Source of the DNA: Tetraselmis striata
Lineage: Eukaryota > Chlorophyta > Chlorodendrophyceae > Chlorodendrales > Chlorodendraceae
Length of the DNA: 64,000 nucleotides
Assembly (NCBI GenBank): GCA_006384855.1
Contig: VCJN01001573.1
Span: forward strand, 1-64,000
Direction of reading: 5' to 3'
Within the stretch, counting starts at the first letter, position 1; every line of letters begins with the position of its first letter. Under the pieces are notes generated by a model that saw only the letters and a program-made list of their open reading frames with translations, was not told the origin of the DNA and did not search any database. Shown in pieces: positions 38,287-50,430 of this stretch. The translations under genes were made by a program, and so were the position numbers.

Positions 38287-39693
38287 CTATTTCATCTTAG
38301 GGCAGTCTTTCAGAAGGTGGGCCTCACCACACTTAAAGCATGTTTTAGCAGCCAGATGCTTAGCATACTTCTCAGGCTCATGCATTTTGACATGATTAAG
38401 ATAATCTACTATCTTTCTGCCAGGTGTTGTGGTGTTATTACCCTTCTGCTTCCCGTCGCTGGACTTCTGCCTCTTGCCGTTGTTGGTGTGGCGTCCATTG
38501 GCTGCGACAGGTGGAGCATCATCTCCACGGTTGCGTTTGCTCATGTTGGCAGCCTTGGACTTCTTCCTGGAGTCATGTCCTCCATTGCCATTGCCAGCAG
38601 GATGTCCATTGGCCACAGGCTTAGCCGCATTGCCAAGCGCCTTGTTGCTCCCAACCATCGCCGTTGTATACTGCTGTAGCTCAGCGAGTGTCGATGGTTG
38701 TCCAGCCCGCTTCTGGTCAGTCACAAACTTATGGGCAATCTCTTTAAGCTTATTGTGACTCAATGCAGATGCAAACTTAAGGACCATGAACTCATCAGGA
38801 AGGGTTAGTCTGGTCCTTGCTAGGACATCGTTGAAGGTCTGCACAAAGTCCTTATAATCCAAGGGAGAGTCTTGGGGACCAGCAGACACCTGCTTGATGC
38901 CATCAAGCTCTATGCATGCATCATGCACTATGTCATGCATCAATGGTGAGTCTCTAACTGCCTTCACAAACTCTGCAGCGTTGGTAGGACGCAGCGAAGG
39001 AGGCTTGGAATCAAATCCCTGCCACCAACGCTGGAACTTGCCACTCAGAGTCTGCACGGCATATGCAAGACCAGATGCAGTTGTGGACTTCAGTCCCACA
39101 GTGCCAAGCAGCTCCGGTAGTCCAGTCAGCCATACATCTAGCTTGAGGACATCCTGGCCATCTTGCTTGGGCTGGGTTTGAGCAGACTTCCTCTGGGACT
39201 CAGTTAGTTGTGCATCACGCGTCTCATACCATGGTATGTCAGTGATTGTTATATTGCTGAGGTCAGTTGCCATCGGATCTACAACTAGATAACGATGCAC
39301 AGCATGCCAGATAGGGGACTCGCAAGAGTCATACCTAAATGCGAATTGTTGAGGAAGCTCAGGGTATGAACGGTTCATCCAGAAACCATTCAACACAGAC
39401 TTATAAATGGTTGCCCATGAATCACTTACCGCAGTATGAATCATGAACGGAGGGTACCACACAGTCGTGCCGCGCACAGTAATGTCAGATGCTGTCGACT
39501 TTCCGACTGGTATGAAAAGAGTCGATCTAGCATTTGGCTCAGTCGTTAAGATCACTTGACGTTCGACAGAGTGACCTTTACCATAAGTGACCACTACGGC
39601 CGCACAAACCTCAGTAGTCGACAGGTCGACTGAACTTTCCTCGTTGAGCAGTTGCTCTCGGCTTTTGCCAGCAGAATTCATCGACTCAGACAT
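38287..39693 (-). CDS. Gypsy gag with CCHC zinc knuckle
   Basis: About 468 aa from ATG 39693 (MSESMNSAGKSREQ); the frame is open upstream into the LTR but without coding character there. The central capsid-like part (LDVWLTGLPELLG, LSGKFQRWWQGF, DYKDFVQTFNDVLART) matches the retrotransposon gag pattern (W near the start of the conserved block, F-x-x-x-h). A lysine-rich linker is followed by the knuckle CFKCGEAHLLKDC, ending PKMK and TAG. It forms the particle that packages element RNA. The next ORF continues in the same frame beyond the TAG. Confidence 0.88.
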   Translation of the reverse strand: MSESMNSAGKSREQLLNEESSVDLSTTEVCAAVVVTYGKGHSVERQVILTTEPNARSTLFIPVGKSTASDITVRGTTVWYPPFMIHTAVSDSWATIYKSVLNGFWMNRSYPELPQQFAFRYDSCESPIWHAVHRYLVVDPMATDLSNITITDIPWYETRDAQLTESQRKSAQTQPKQDGQDVLKLDVWLTGLPELLGTVGLKSTTASGLAYAVQTLSGKFQRWWQGFDSKPPSLRPTNAAEFVKAVRDSPLMHDIVHDACIELDGIKQVSAGPQDSPLDYKDFVQTFNDVLARTRLTLPDEFMVLKFASALSHNKLKEIAHKFVTDQKRAGQPSTLAELQQYTTAMVGSNKALGNAAKPVANGHPAGNGNGGHDSRKKSKAANMSKRNRGDDAPPVAANGRHTNNGKRQKSSDGKQKGNNTTTPGRKIVDYLNHVKMHEPEKYAKHLAAKTCFKCGEAHLLKDCPKMK

Positions 39694-39852
39694 GTCGAAC
39701 TGCTCAGTCGAGGTATCGCAGGTTGAGCAGTGGAAGCTAGGATAAGGAGCGCAACAGTCGCTCCGAAACCAGTGCCTCACGCAGGTCAAGCAGACAAGGC
39801 TGTCGTAAACACACAGAAGGCAGCAGAGAGACTGAAACAACGGTTGCAACGT

Positions 39853-40281
39853 TGTCACCACCCGCCGCTATTTATGCGTATGGCTAGCTCACAGCTAGCC
39901 ACCACCAAGCGGCACGCGCACTGCTAAGCGCGTCACCGTGGAGAGTCGTGCCTCGAAGTGTCGAACAGGAGGTCGTCGCTTAGAGACCTCCGCACATGTA
40001 GTTGACACATCAGTTTATACACAAGTATACAACTGATGTTACAGAGGCAGGTGCATTATACATATATGCCCGCTACGGGTACGCACATGCGTATTATCCC
40101 GTAACTACTACTGAACAGTGTACCGGTACCAGTAGGACTCGTCTCATGATTCATCATCCACCAGTACTCGTATTGTGGCGCGTGACACACGCGCGCACAC
40201 ATACGATACAGCAGGTACTCGTACATGAATGATGCTACGATCATACAGTACCCGTACAGAGTACTAGCCATTATTGTCACA
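39853..40281 (-). repeat. 5' LTR of the Gypsy element
   Basis: 429 bp partner of 33200-33627. A possible primer-binding segment TGGTTTCGGAGCGACTG (minus strand, near 39755-39771) would place the real LTR end about 80 bp further in. Confidence 0.8.
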
Positions 40282-40559
40282 CATGCTCCGGGTTTGCTGA
40301 TGCTTTTCGTATATACACCGGTTGCTAGATATATGATCATGGGCTTGATCGAATATCTGATGACATTGATGAGCCGACTACCTATGCTAATTACCTTCAA
40401 TATCAAGTATGATGGGGCTGCATTACACAGAAACATTGGATGTTAATTAGGGCTGTGTCTGCTCGTCTTGGGCTTGCTTGCCTTTGAACTTGTGCTTCAG
40501 CGCGTGATGCCATGCAATATATGCGATTGGTCACTATGGACTGCCATGTGGTATCAATG

Positions 40560-41445
40560 CCAAACATCCTGAGTAGGGCGTTCTGAGCCGTGTGGGGACA
40601 GAGACCAGCCCATGGGAAGGCCAGCCAGTCGGTACAGAGTGCCGCGGTAATCGACTCACAGTGAAAAAATCCCTGTCCTCAGGGGCGATTCCAACCGCGT
40701 AAAACCCGTCCCGCAGGTCCATCTGCAACATGTAGTCCCCAGGGCGCGCCAGGTTGCGTAAATGCGAAAGCGTCTCAAACGAAAGATCGTGCGTCTCGCA
40801 ATAGCGGTTCAGGGGGCGAAGGTCAATGATGAGCCTCCATTTGTTTGTTCCAGGCTTAGGAACCAGGAACAACCGGGACACACATTTTGCGCAGTAGCCT
40901 CGCTCCCAGGCCCCAACGGCCAGGAAGCGAGCCAATTCACCGTCCATAAACTCCAGTTGAGCAGGAGTAGCATCCCCCATTGACACCCCCTGATGAAAAG
41001 AAGGTGGGGCAAGCCCGTCCAAGAAAGGAACGCGTACACCTCGGGATATCCAGTTGAGAACACTGCGATTTGCGCCAGCGGCTTGCCAGTTGACGAGATT
41101 ACGACGGACGCGATGTCTCATGAAGGGGGAGTCGGGAGTACAGGAATTGGCGGAATGGATGTCGCGAGGGGGGCGAGCAGAGCGCCCTGTCGCTCTGCTG
41201 GCCCTCTCCGCGTTGGCGTCAAGGTCCACGGTGCGCGGCACAGTAGGAGTGCCGCGGCGTGGGAGTAGCCATGTGCCACTGGGCGCTGGCTTGGCCACTG
41301 GCAGTGTACTGTCACTTTGTACTCGAATTTGTACTAGACGACGGGCACACGCCGGCATACGCCCCAATCGGAGCGCATCGCGACACCTACGCCGGGTAGG
41401 GACGAGTACAGATCGAGCCATGCCCACACTGGAAAGGGCAGCCAT
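40560..41445 (-). pseudogene. Truncated reverse transcriptase of DIRS/YR type
   Basis: Minus-strand frame with a basic leader, then NWISRGVRVPFL, FMDGELARFLAVGAWERG, CVSRLFLVPKPGTNKWRLIIDLRPLN and MLQMDLRDGFYAVGIAPED. This is the fingers/palm start of a DIRS/Ngaro-type RT (LRPLN and D-L-x-x-G-F/Y). The frame shifts near 40650 (the continuation LYRLAGLPMGWSLSP is in another frame) and ends before the catalytic (Y/F)xDD box, RNase H and recombinase. It is therefore a dead 5' fragment. It could come from the same family as the RT-less YR element at 17.7-27.2 kb, which I cannot test. Confidence 0.75.
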
Positions 41446-42477
41446 GGGTTACTTTGGTCGACACTGGTCGAAGGTCTTGGACCTTATTCCACTGAATGGG
41501 GAAGCGCTGCAGCTTCGTCCTCTCCTCGCGTTGGGCGAGTAATCATCAGCTCGTTCGCGGGTAGTAGTTAGCACGTCGCAAGCGGCGCGCGTACATTAAC
41601 CACACAAAACCCTAACGGGTTTCTCCCAGGGGGGGCCCCGAAAGGCGTCGCTCACCGTACGGGTACATGGTACGATGGCGGAAGACCGGCACCCTGCGCG
41701 GCAAAATTGCCGCGACTTTATTGCGCTGTGATGGTAGTGCGCTCGATGGACACCGAAATCACCAAGAAAAGGACAATCAGAAAGGCCCTTTATGTACATT
41801 CGTACGCTGATATATATTCGTACGTACCTCTATGACTGGCGGTACAGTACATCAGGAGTACATGCACCACATATATTATATACAGTACGACTGCGACGCC
41901 TGCTCGCTCTCCCCATCATATCTCCCGCGCCGTCATCCGCCGATATTTTAAATATGGCGGATGATGAGCATTATCGTCCGCGCGCCGCCTTTCGCGTGCT
42001 GCCCGCCCAGCGTGGCGGGGCGGGGGGGGGGGGGGGGGGGGGCAGCAATGCGCCTGGATCAGCACGCCGCCGCCGGTCATCCAGGAAGGAAGACAGCGGA
42101 CTTCAAGAGCGGCAGCCGCTTTTCCGCGCGAGCAAATCCGTAGCACCGAGCACAACCTCGCCGGTTGCGGCATATCACGACCGAGGGTGTCGGGCTCCAC
42201 ATCATAAATCACCGACTCGGGTGTCAACGGATCTTGGGTTCAGCGCGACCTCACTACGGCGATCTCGCAACACGCGTGCGACCCCATCCCTCCCGCCCAC
42301 TCCCCTCGCCCTCCCGCCCGGTACGCGCTGCCTACGCGCAGCCACCCGCGGCGCCGCCAGCGATAGGCTGCCGCGCAGCCGCCAGTCGCCACCGACGCCA
42401 CACGGACGCCCCCGGGCAGCCCCCGATTGACCCCCCCCCCCCCCCCCCCTCACCCCCCCCGGGCCTCCCAGTCGACC
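41446..42477. other. Upstream region of the helicase gene
   Basis: Mostly non-coding. Includes a dispersed family R3 copy (GAAATCACCAAGAAAAGGACAATCAGAAAGG near 41756-41786), a 24-G run (42018-42041) and a C run at 42430-42448 just before the start codon. A frame beginning MADDEHYRPRAAFRVLPAQ at 41954 runs 159 codons through the G run to 42430. It could be an upstream ORF or an unrelated small gene, but its composition is that of GC-rich noise. Confidence 0.4.
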
Positions 42478-44134
42478 ATGGCCTTCGCCAAGGGGCTCCT
42501 CGGCCTGCTGCAGCGCCGCACGCAGCCGGCGATCAAGTGCTTCACCGAGCCTGCGGAGCAGCTCGCGGACGAGGACGCGCGCGCGCTGCTGGTTGACGGC
42601 GGCGCCGTACTGGAGGCTGTGACAGTGAGGTGCGGCGGTGGCGGCTGTGTGTGAGGGCGGCGCGTAATACGTGTTGGCGGGGGGCGTCGGAGACCGGACG
42701 TGGTGCGAGGGGATGACCGGCCCCCCGGGGCAGGATCCCCGACGCCCCCTCTCTCAGGGTCGGTAGTAGTCTGCAGCAGTGGCCGGTGCAGACGGTGCGG
42801 CATGGCTGCGGCGGCGCCATCTGAGACAGGACCGCTGCCTGCCCCGTGCCCCTCCGCAGCTCCGTCGCCGACAGCGGCGAGAATGCGGCGCAGCTGACGT
42901 ACCTGCACACGTGCCGCCTGCTGGCGGGCCTGCGGCGCACGCAGATGCGGCTGCTGGTGGTGCTGTCCAGCGAGTTTGCAGCGGCGCTGGCCGCCGGGGA
43001 CGCGGCACTGGCGGGCGGGGACGCCGACGCGGGCGGCGCCGCGCACGAGCTCGCGTTCCACCAGGGCCTGCTCGACATGGGCGCCGAGCTGCACTGGGCC
43101 GCCGGCAGCCAGCACGCCCTCATCCTGGAGCTCTACCGCAAGAACAAGGCGCAGGTCTGCGGCGTGCTCACCAACGACGCGTGCTACTTTGTGTACGGCG
43201 TGGAGAAGTTTGGATTCGTGAAGGACGTGCTGGTGGACCGCATCAGCACGACGCTCAACCTGTGGGAGTGCGAGGACTGGTGCTCCCCCACCTCCCCCCG
43301 CACCCCCGCTCCCCTATCCTGTGTACCTCAGTGCACATGCCCACCATAGCACTGGAATAAACTGTTTTGCGCCGTCCAGCCAGAGAATCTGTGCTCTATT
43401 CGCGATGTATTATGATACATTTCCAGACAGGAATTTGTGCTTGTTCTCCACCCAGGGATAAACAACAATACCACATGCCGACCCCCAAGCGCGTTCACGA
43501 GCTGTGTGTATACATATAGTCTACGCGCATAAACATCTATAGCCGTGTTCATGTCCATCCATATCTGCATGTTTGTGGGCATGGGGGTCTGGCCTCTGAG
43601 CGGGTGGGCGCCTGTGTGTGCCCCCTCCCTGGCGGCCTCCCTCTGCAGCTGGAAGAACTGGCGCCTTGCAGTGGGCGGCCGCATGGGCGGGCTGAGCCCC
43701 CTGGAGCGCGCCCAGGTGGCGGCGCTGCTGGGCGCGCAGGCGCCGAAGGACGCGGTGGAGGCGCTGGGCGAGGATCTGGCGGGCGCCAGCCTGAGCGCCA
43801 AGCGCTCGCGTGGCGCGGACATCCTGTGCTCCCCCTCGCTGGCGGCCGCGATGGCGCTCAGCTTTGACGCCTCGGAGGAGCTGCCCATCAAGTTCTTCCA
43901 GGAGTGCCTCGGCCTCACCCGCTTTGCCGACAACGACCTGCAGGTGCGCGTGCGGATGCATGCGTGCGTACATGCGTTTGTGAGTGTGTGTGGCTGTCTG
44001 TCTGTGTGTGTTGTGTGCCTGTGTGTGTGTTGGGGGGGGGGGGGGGGGGGGGGGGGGCAACAAGGCATGGGTGCGCAGAAACATGGGGGCTCGCCCAGGG
44101 AGGCTGCACCGTCTCGAGATCGTGCATCAAGCTG

Positions 44135-44172
<38 letters not shown>

Positions 44173-44577
44173 GCGCGCACCCCGGGGAACCTCCGCGGGA
44201 ATAAGAACACTGCGAACGCGAAGCCGCCCTCCCCCTCAAAAGGCCAAACGTTTGGTTCAAGCGGAACTTGCGCCATCGTTTCTGCAGCTTGCATTTAAGC
44301 CCATTGGCATGCTTATGTCACGGGACGTGATAGGCGTGCCGGCACCCGCCTTTGCACACGCGTGCAGACCGGCTGGCAGGCAGACACGCGTCTTAGCATG
44401 CGCGCACACAGCCCGCGGATCTGCGGTAGCCCACCCAGCCGTGCGGGGATACATGCAAGGATGGCATTTCTTTGGCCTCCTTGTGCAGTACCCTTCTCAG
44501 TGGCTGCTTCCTCTTGCCACAACCTGCACACCGGTAGCAAGCAGGCGCCCGCACGTATGTGCATGCGTGTGCATGCG

Positions 44578-44645
<68 letters not shown>

Positions 44646-47600
44646 AGAGCCTACATACGAGTGATGGGGTGTCTATTGCCGCCGCACGTGTGCACTCTAG
44701 GGCACATGCTCAGGATATGTGTGTCCCCCGATGGGAACCGTGGTGCGCCATCGCGATCGCATATATGTCAATGGAACCGCCCGGGCGAGCGCTGTCCATG
44801 GAATGTCTTCGCGGGTGTACGTGCGGAGACGCGCCCGTAGGACCCGCACAAAAGCCTCAAATTGGGCGTGTGTGTGAGGTTCGGGAACGCTCGCTATAGT
44901 TCCGGTACAAGTTTGTCTATGTTTGACCTCTGACAGGTAGGGCAGGTTCTCATCCTCTGTGTCCGCACTGCGGTGGCTCCTATGCATCGTTGAGCAAGGG
45001 GGTTATAGCGGACTATATGTGACAGCCACAGCTTGCCCACTATTGCCCCCGTGCCGAGTGAACCCCCTCCCCCCTCTCCGCAACCTCATTCTCCGCCTTC
45101 CCCCCAAAGAGCCATGCAGCGGTGCAACGCTCGTGAACTGACGCCGCCATGACCGGCCTCTGTCCCCCACGCCACGCAGGCGTTCCGCGCCTCGGTGGGC
45201 GGCCTCTTCGCCATGACCAACCTGACCAAGTCCAGCAGCGGCAAGCCGTGCGCGGCGGCGGCGCCCGCGGTGTCCGCCGACGTGCGCGGCACGCTGCTGC
45301 AGGGCGCCCCCGCGCCGTCGGTGGGCGACCTGCTGGTGAGCGCCTGCGGCCCTGCGGGAGCGCGTCCGGTCATGCATGCATGCGTGCCCCACCCTCGGCG
45401 GCCATGCGGGGACCGGACATGTCTCTGACCATCGACGGCCGTGTAGGGTTTAGGGGTTGTCGTAGGGTTTAAGGCATCGGGGTAAAACTGGGTTATGTGA
45501 ACTTAGTGCGTTCAGAAACCCAAACCATCAAATATAGTTCAGAGCTGAGCCGACTTGCTGTCCCGCTCTGCCCCAAGCCACGGGTCTCCTAGGGTTCCTC
45601 TGGCCGCAATCACTGACGCACTGTCCTCCCGCCCAGCGGCCGACACTGCAACTCAGCCCCCCTCTCCCCGCCTCTCCTCCCTTCCTGCCCCTTTACTCCT
45701 GTGCCGCCACGAAGCGGCTCGCATCTAGCTTCCGATTCGCACACCATGCCATTACTATGTGGCCTCACCTCCCGGCCTCGCGATTGTTGCATATTTAGGG
45801 GTGTCATGTCGGGCTGCGTACCGGCAGTCACTGGGCTGACTGTGCTGGTGGTGCCGGCTGGGGCGGCAGGAGCCGACAGAGAGCAGCCCCCTGTATACGG
45901 AGGAGCACGCGGGCGAGGCCAACTCTGGCGTGCTGGTGGAGGTGGGCAGCAGCCTGTCCGCGTCGGAGTGGAACGAGATGGACGACAAGGACATCATCTC
46001 CAAGACGCGCCACGGCGCCGGCTTCCGCATCATGCAGGCGCGCTCTGCCCTCCGCCAGCCCCCGCCCCCCCCCCCCCCCCCCCCCGGCCTCGCCTGATCG
46101 CACACAGCGCACCTCCTGATTGCGCGCGCCGGATGTCACCTGATGTGCTGCAGCTGACCCTGCCCCGGCCGCGCTCCACACACAGAAAATCCCAGTCTTC
46201 GACCCGCAGCCCAAGATGCCCACGCTGCCGTCCGCGCGCATCGACGAGGAGTGCGTGTGGCAGTACCTGTACGCCAAGCGCAAGACGGAGAAGGTGTGGA
46301 AGCGCGTGGCGGAGGCCACGTTCGCGGTGCGCTGGGCGGCGGCGCACGACAAGGAGTCGATGGACAAGAAGACCGCCTCGGAGCTCAAGGTCCGCGGGGG
46401 AGGAGCCCGCAGCAAGCACACATGCATGTGCACACATACATACATACATACATGCACATACGGGTGCCGGCGCGCAATACAAACGATGTGAACAAGAACC
46501 TGCCGTGCCAGCCAGAGGCCGATTTTGTAGCAGAACCAGAACGAATTCTCCAACAGTGAATATTCTTACAAAGTTATGCACAGGCTCAGTCTGAGGCTTA
46601 TACTAAGGGTTTCTTATGGCTGCGTCTAATGGCACGAGTTCATACTCATACACACACTATAAATGTACCCATACAGGGTACATCCTCACGGGGATGCACT
46701 GTGATTGTTACTGAATGGGACCTGTCCATTTCATGCAGAAACTCACTGAGGAGTCGGTCATGGCCAAGGTGGACTCGCTGCGCGACTCGGCACGTGAGTC
46801 TTCCCCCCCTCCCTGCGCACCCCCGAGTTTTCTCTGCCACCCCCTCTTGCGCCCCACATCCAGATGCATCAGCACATGTTCCGTGCTGACCGACCCCGCG
46901 CACCCTCTCCGGCCCGCTGCACGCGACAGTTGCCAAGCGCACCAAGCAGTGGCTGCAGTACCTGCCCGGGAAGGATGTGGACGACATGCTGGCGCTACGC
47001 CGTGAGGTGCGCCGCTGCCTGCACGTGACGGCAGCGCACCACCCAGCAGCCCCCCCCCCCCCCCCCCCCCCCAAATTACCAATCAGCTGTGCCCGCCTGC
47101 CGCTGCCGCTGAGGATTCACCCGCTCCGGCTTGCAAATACAGGCGATCCTGCAAGGGCCGGACTCGGTGGCGTGGCGGGCGGCCGAGGCGTGCTGGAACC
47201 AGGCCAAGGCGCGCGACAAGGCCGCCGTGCTCAAAGCCATGTTCACCTGCGACAACAAGGTGCCCCTCCCCCCCCCCCCCCCCCCCGCCCCCTGTGATTC
47301 CACCCCTCCCACCGCGTGGGCTTTTGCTGCCCTCCTCTGTGGCGCTGGTCCACTGAGCCAGGGCGGGGCGGCTGCTGTTGGGTGCAGGCCGCGGCGGCGG
47401 GCCCGCCTGCACGCTACCCGCACCAGGAGGAGATGCTGCGCGAGATCCACCAACACATCTTGCGCGAGGAGTCCAGCAAGGTACTCCCCCCCCCCCCCCC
47501 CCCCCCTTCTTCCTTCCACCCCGGCTGCTCCAGGCGGATCACTCCTGCAACATTGACCCACGCTCCTGCTACTTCCACTGACTCCGCCGCTGCATTCACG

Positions 47601-50399
47601 ACTCATTGTCGATGCAGATCGACCACTCACTGCCGCTGCAGATTGAGCTATCCACTCCAAGTGCGCCCCCTCTCTCCTTGCCCCCACCCAAAACAAAACA
47701 ATCCAAAAAAATGCGAAGTAGATAACATGCCCTAACTCACTACAAACGCACGCATGATATGTCTAACACCTCCTCACTGGCCTCGCCAACCCGCAGCCGG
47801 CTCCGGAAAGACCTTCGCGGCGCTCATGCTGCACCTGCAGCTGCTGAAGGCCCACCACAGCGACGCGATCCTGGTGTACAGTGTGCCCACCAAGTCGGTG
47901 CTGAAGACCGTCGGCCAGGCCTTTGAGGCGCACGGCGCCGTGTACTGGACAGCCGCCAGCGTGGGCGACCAGTTCCAGGTGCGCCGCCCCGTGGCCTCAT
48001 GCCCAAACACATGCCACCACTTATCCAATGGCTCACCGACTGCCGAGTATCATTTGTTTGTGGCCGTGCACCGATCTCGTCATGAGTGTCTCTCTTGCCT
48101 CAATTATTTTCTGCTTTATGTATGTGACATCGTCATGTCGCCACATTTACACATGTAGTGCAACGTGCATGACACGCTTGTTGTGTTAGCAACATGGCAA
48201 ACCATGTCATCCTGACTGCGTTGTCATGCTTGGCCCCCTGGCAGATCCGCCGCCCCTACTCCATCCGTACCAAGCGCGGCGGCGGCAACGCCGGCACCTC
48301 CAGCATGGCCGACCAGCTGGCGGTCAACATGAAGGAGGGCAAGGAGAACAGCGACCGCGGCAATGGGCGCGTGGACGTCATCATTGCGGACATTGTGGCG
48401 ACTGCGGGGCTCATGAAGACGGCGCACAAGGTGGGGCATGGCGGCCGGCAACGCTGCGCACGGCAATACATATACGGTATCATTTTATTGAGCTCGCCGG
48501 TCCCATGGTTTTGCACTATTGAGCCAGGGATTTATGTTCGATATTTTTCTTCCGCTTGAGAGACTTGACAAACATTAATATACCTCCAAAGCTTATATAT
48601 GTACACAAAGCTTGGTGCTCCCGCTCCGTCTGCGCTGCAACATCGGCTGGGTAGAGACGCACTTGGCGAGGCTTTCTAGCGGCATGGACTCTGACAAATG
48701 ACCCCACCTTCCCTGTTTTGCGCGGCGGCAGATCGAGCCCACCTCCCCTTTCCACGCCTCCAACATCGTGCTCTATTTTGATGAGCCCAACATGGGGGTG
48801 CACCTGAACCCGAAGGTGAAGGACACGGTGGCGGCCATCCTCAAGTACGCGCCCTTCACCACTGTGCTCGCGTCGGCCACGCTTCCGCCCTGGAGCGCGC
48901 TGGACCCCTGGTGGCGCGTCGGCGGGCAGCCGGCCAGCCGCGCAATGATCACCCTGGTGAGCTTTCCCCCTTCCTCCGTAGACTCATATGCTCTCTCGTC
49001 TGCCTACAACTGTGTCCTCCCTCCCTCATGATCAGCTTCCACCGCTCGTTGATACCAACCAGTAACTTGCGGCAACTTCGCACTGACGCGTCTGTCCCTC
49101 TCCTTGTTGAGCAGCTGCGTTTGTCCTGCCCCAGCTTTTGTCGCCATCTATAAAGAACCCCTCCTTCCCTCCGTATGCCTCCCGAAATTCTCACCCCCCC
49201 CCCCCCCCACCCCCCTTTGGCCCCAAATGCAACAGGAGCCGTACGAGCTGCCGCAAGCGCATCTGGAGACGCTGGATGAGCTGCGGCAGGAGCTGCGGCA
49301 GGTCAACCTCCTGTCCCTGTTTGAGTCCCACGAGCAGTTCTGCGAGGTGGGCTCCCCCCCCCCCCCCCCCCCCCGCCATCGCCCCCCTCGGCCCTGGCTC
49401 TCCGCGTATCCATTCTGGACAGGCTTTTTGTCCTCAATCAGTCTCATCTTCCTCCAGTCTCTGGGAGGGTAACCCATTTGATAAGCGCCAGGGTGTACCA
49501 CTCACCGCCGCACCGAACCCGCGCAGGTGCTGCGCGACAACAAGCGGCTGCAGATCATCTTACTGCGCCACCTCAGGCCCGAGCAGGGGCTGGACCTGCT
49601 GGGCGCGGAGACCGACATGGAGCACACCGGCTTTGGCCTTGTTCACGGCGAGGTGGCCACGCTGAGGGAGGCGCTCGAGCAGAACTTTGCCAGCCTGGTT
49701 TGCCCCCGCCCTCCTCATCCCGTCCCTTAGGATATGCTTGGGGCGTGTGGGTAAAAGCGGGAGATCGGCCAATAGCAGCGCATTTGTCATCATTGCGCCT
49801 GTCGCATGCTGTTGCGCCTCGGCAATGACTGTTGTTGATGCTGCGGGCAGATGCACAACAAAGATCTGTGGGAGGAGCTGCGCGCCCGCTGGTCCAAGTC
49901 GGACACCACGAAGGGCATCGACTCCAGCGGGCGCGGCCCCATCGCCGGCGTCATCTCCAAGTCTGGCATTACCATGGCAAGCGCCGCCGATGGGCCTGCG
50001 ATGCCGCCGCCCTGTGCCGGTGACACGGGAGGGCGCATGCCCGATGTTGCATGGTTTCCTGACGCCCCCGCTCTTGTTATTCCACCCGGCAGATTGCCAC
50101 TCCGAATGCGCGAACCCTGGCGTTGGAGCTGGCAGGCAAGACCAACGAGCAGCTCTGGGCGGAGCGCATGCACCGCCTCAACTCTGAGAAGTGCGCCCTA
50201 CCACGTCGATCCCTTTCTCCGCTCCTGCCGCATCGGCTCCAATGGTCTTACTTTCTAACCTCCTTCCCTTCCGCTATTCGGGTATTCGTATGTCCACTCC
50301 ACGTTATTTGCGCCAATATGCCCAGAGTATTATGAGCGTGTCATGTACGGTACACTTAGAATGCCGAGAATTCCGTACTTAACTCATACATTTTGACTG

Positions 50400-50430
<31 letters not shown>

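Larger units (their letters stand above)
33200..40281 (-). mobile_element. Ty3/Gypsy LTR retrotransposon (chromovirus-like), nearly complete
   Basis: 7.1 kb, minus orientation: 5' LTR 39853-40281, gag, an extra gag-linked ORF, protease-RT-RNase H, integrase with chromodomain-like tail, polypurine tract, 3' LTR 33200-33627. The LTRs (TGTCACC ... TTGTCACA) are almost identical over about 428 bp. Weaker similarity (about 80 percent) continues for another ~80 bp to the left of each, so the true LTR end on that side is uncertain, and I could not find a matching target duplication. Frame is lost once between RNase H and integrase, and stops interrupt gag/ORF2 and the chromodomain tail. Confidence 0.9.

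Noticed and set aside
41954-42430. Frame starting MADDEHYRPRAAFRVLPAQ ahead of the helicase start codon
   Set aside because: It runs through a poly-G tract and has no recognisable domain. It may be an upstream ORF, but there is too little support to call a gene.
43545-44899. Long frames of 219 and 331 aa over the GT/G tracts
   Set aside because: Apart from the real exon 43649-43943, these are microsatellite and homopolymer translations (CVCVCV, GGGGG).
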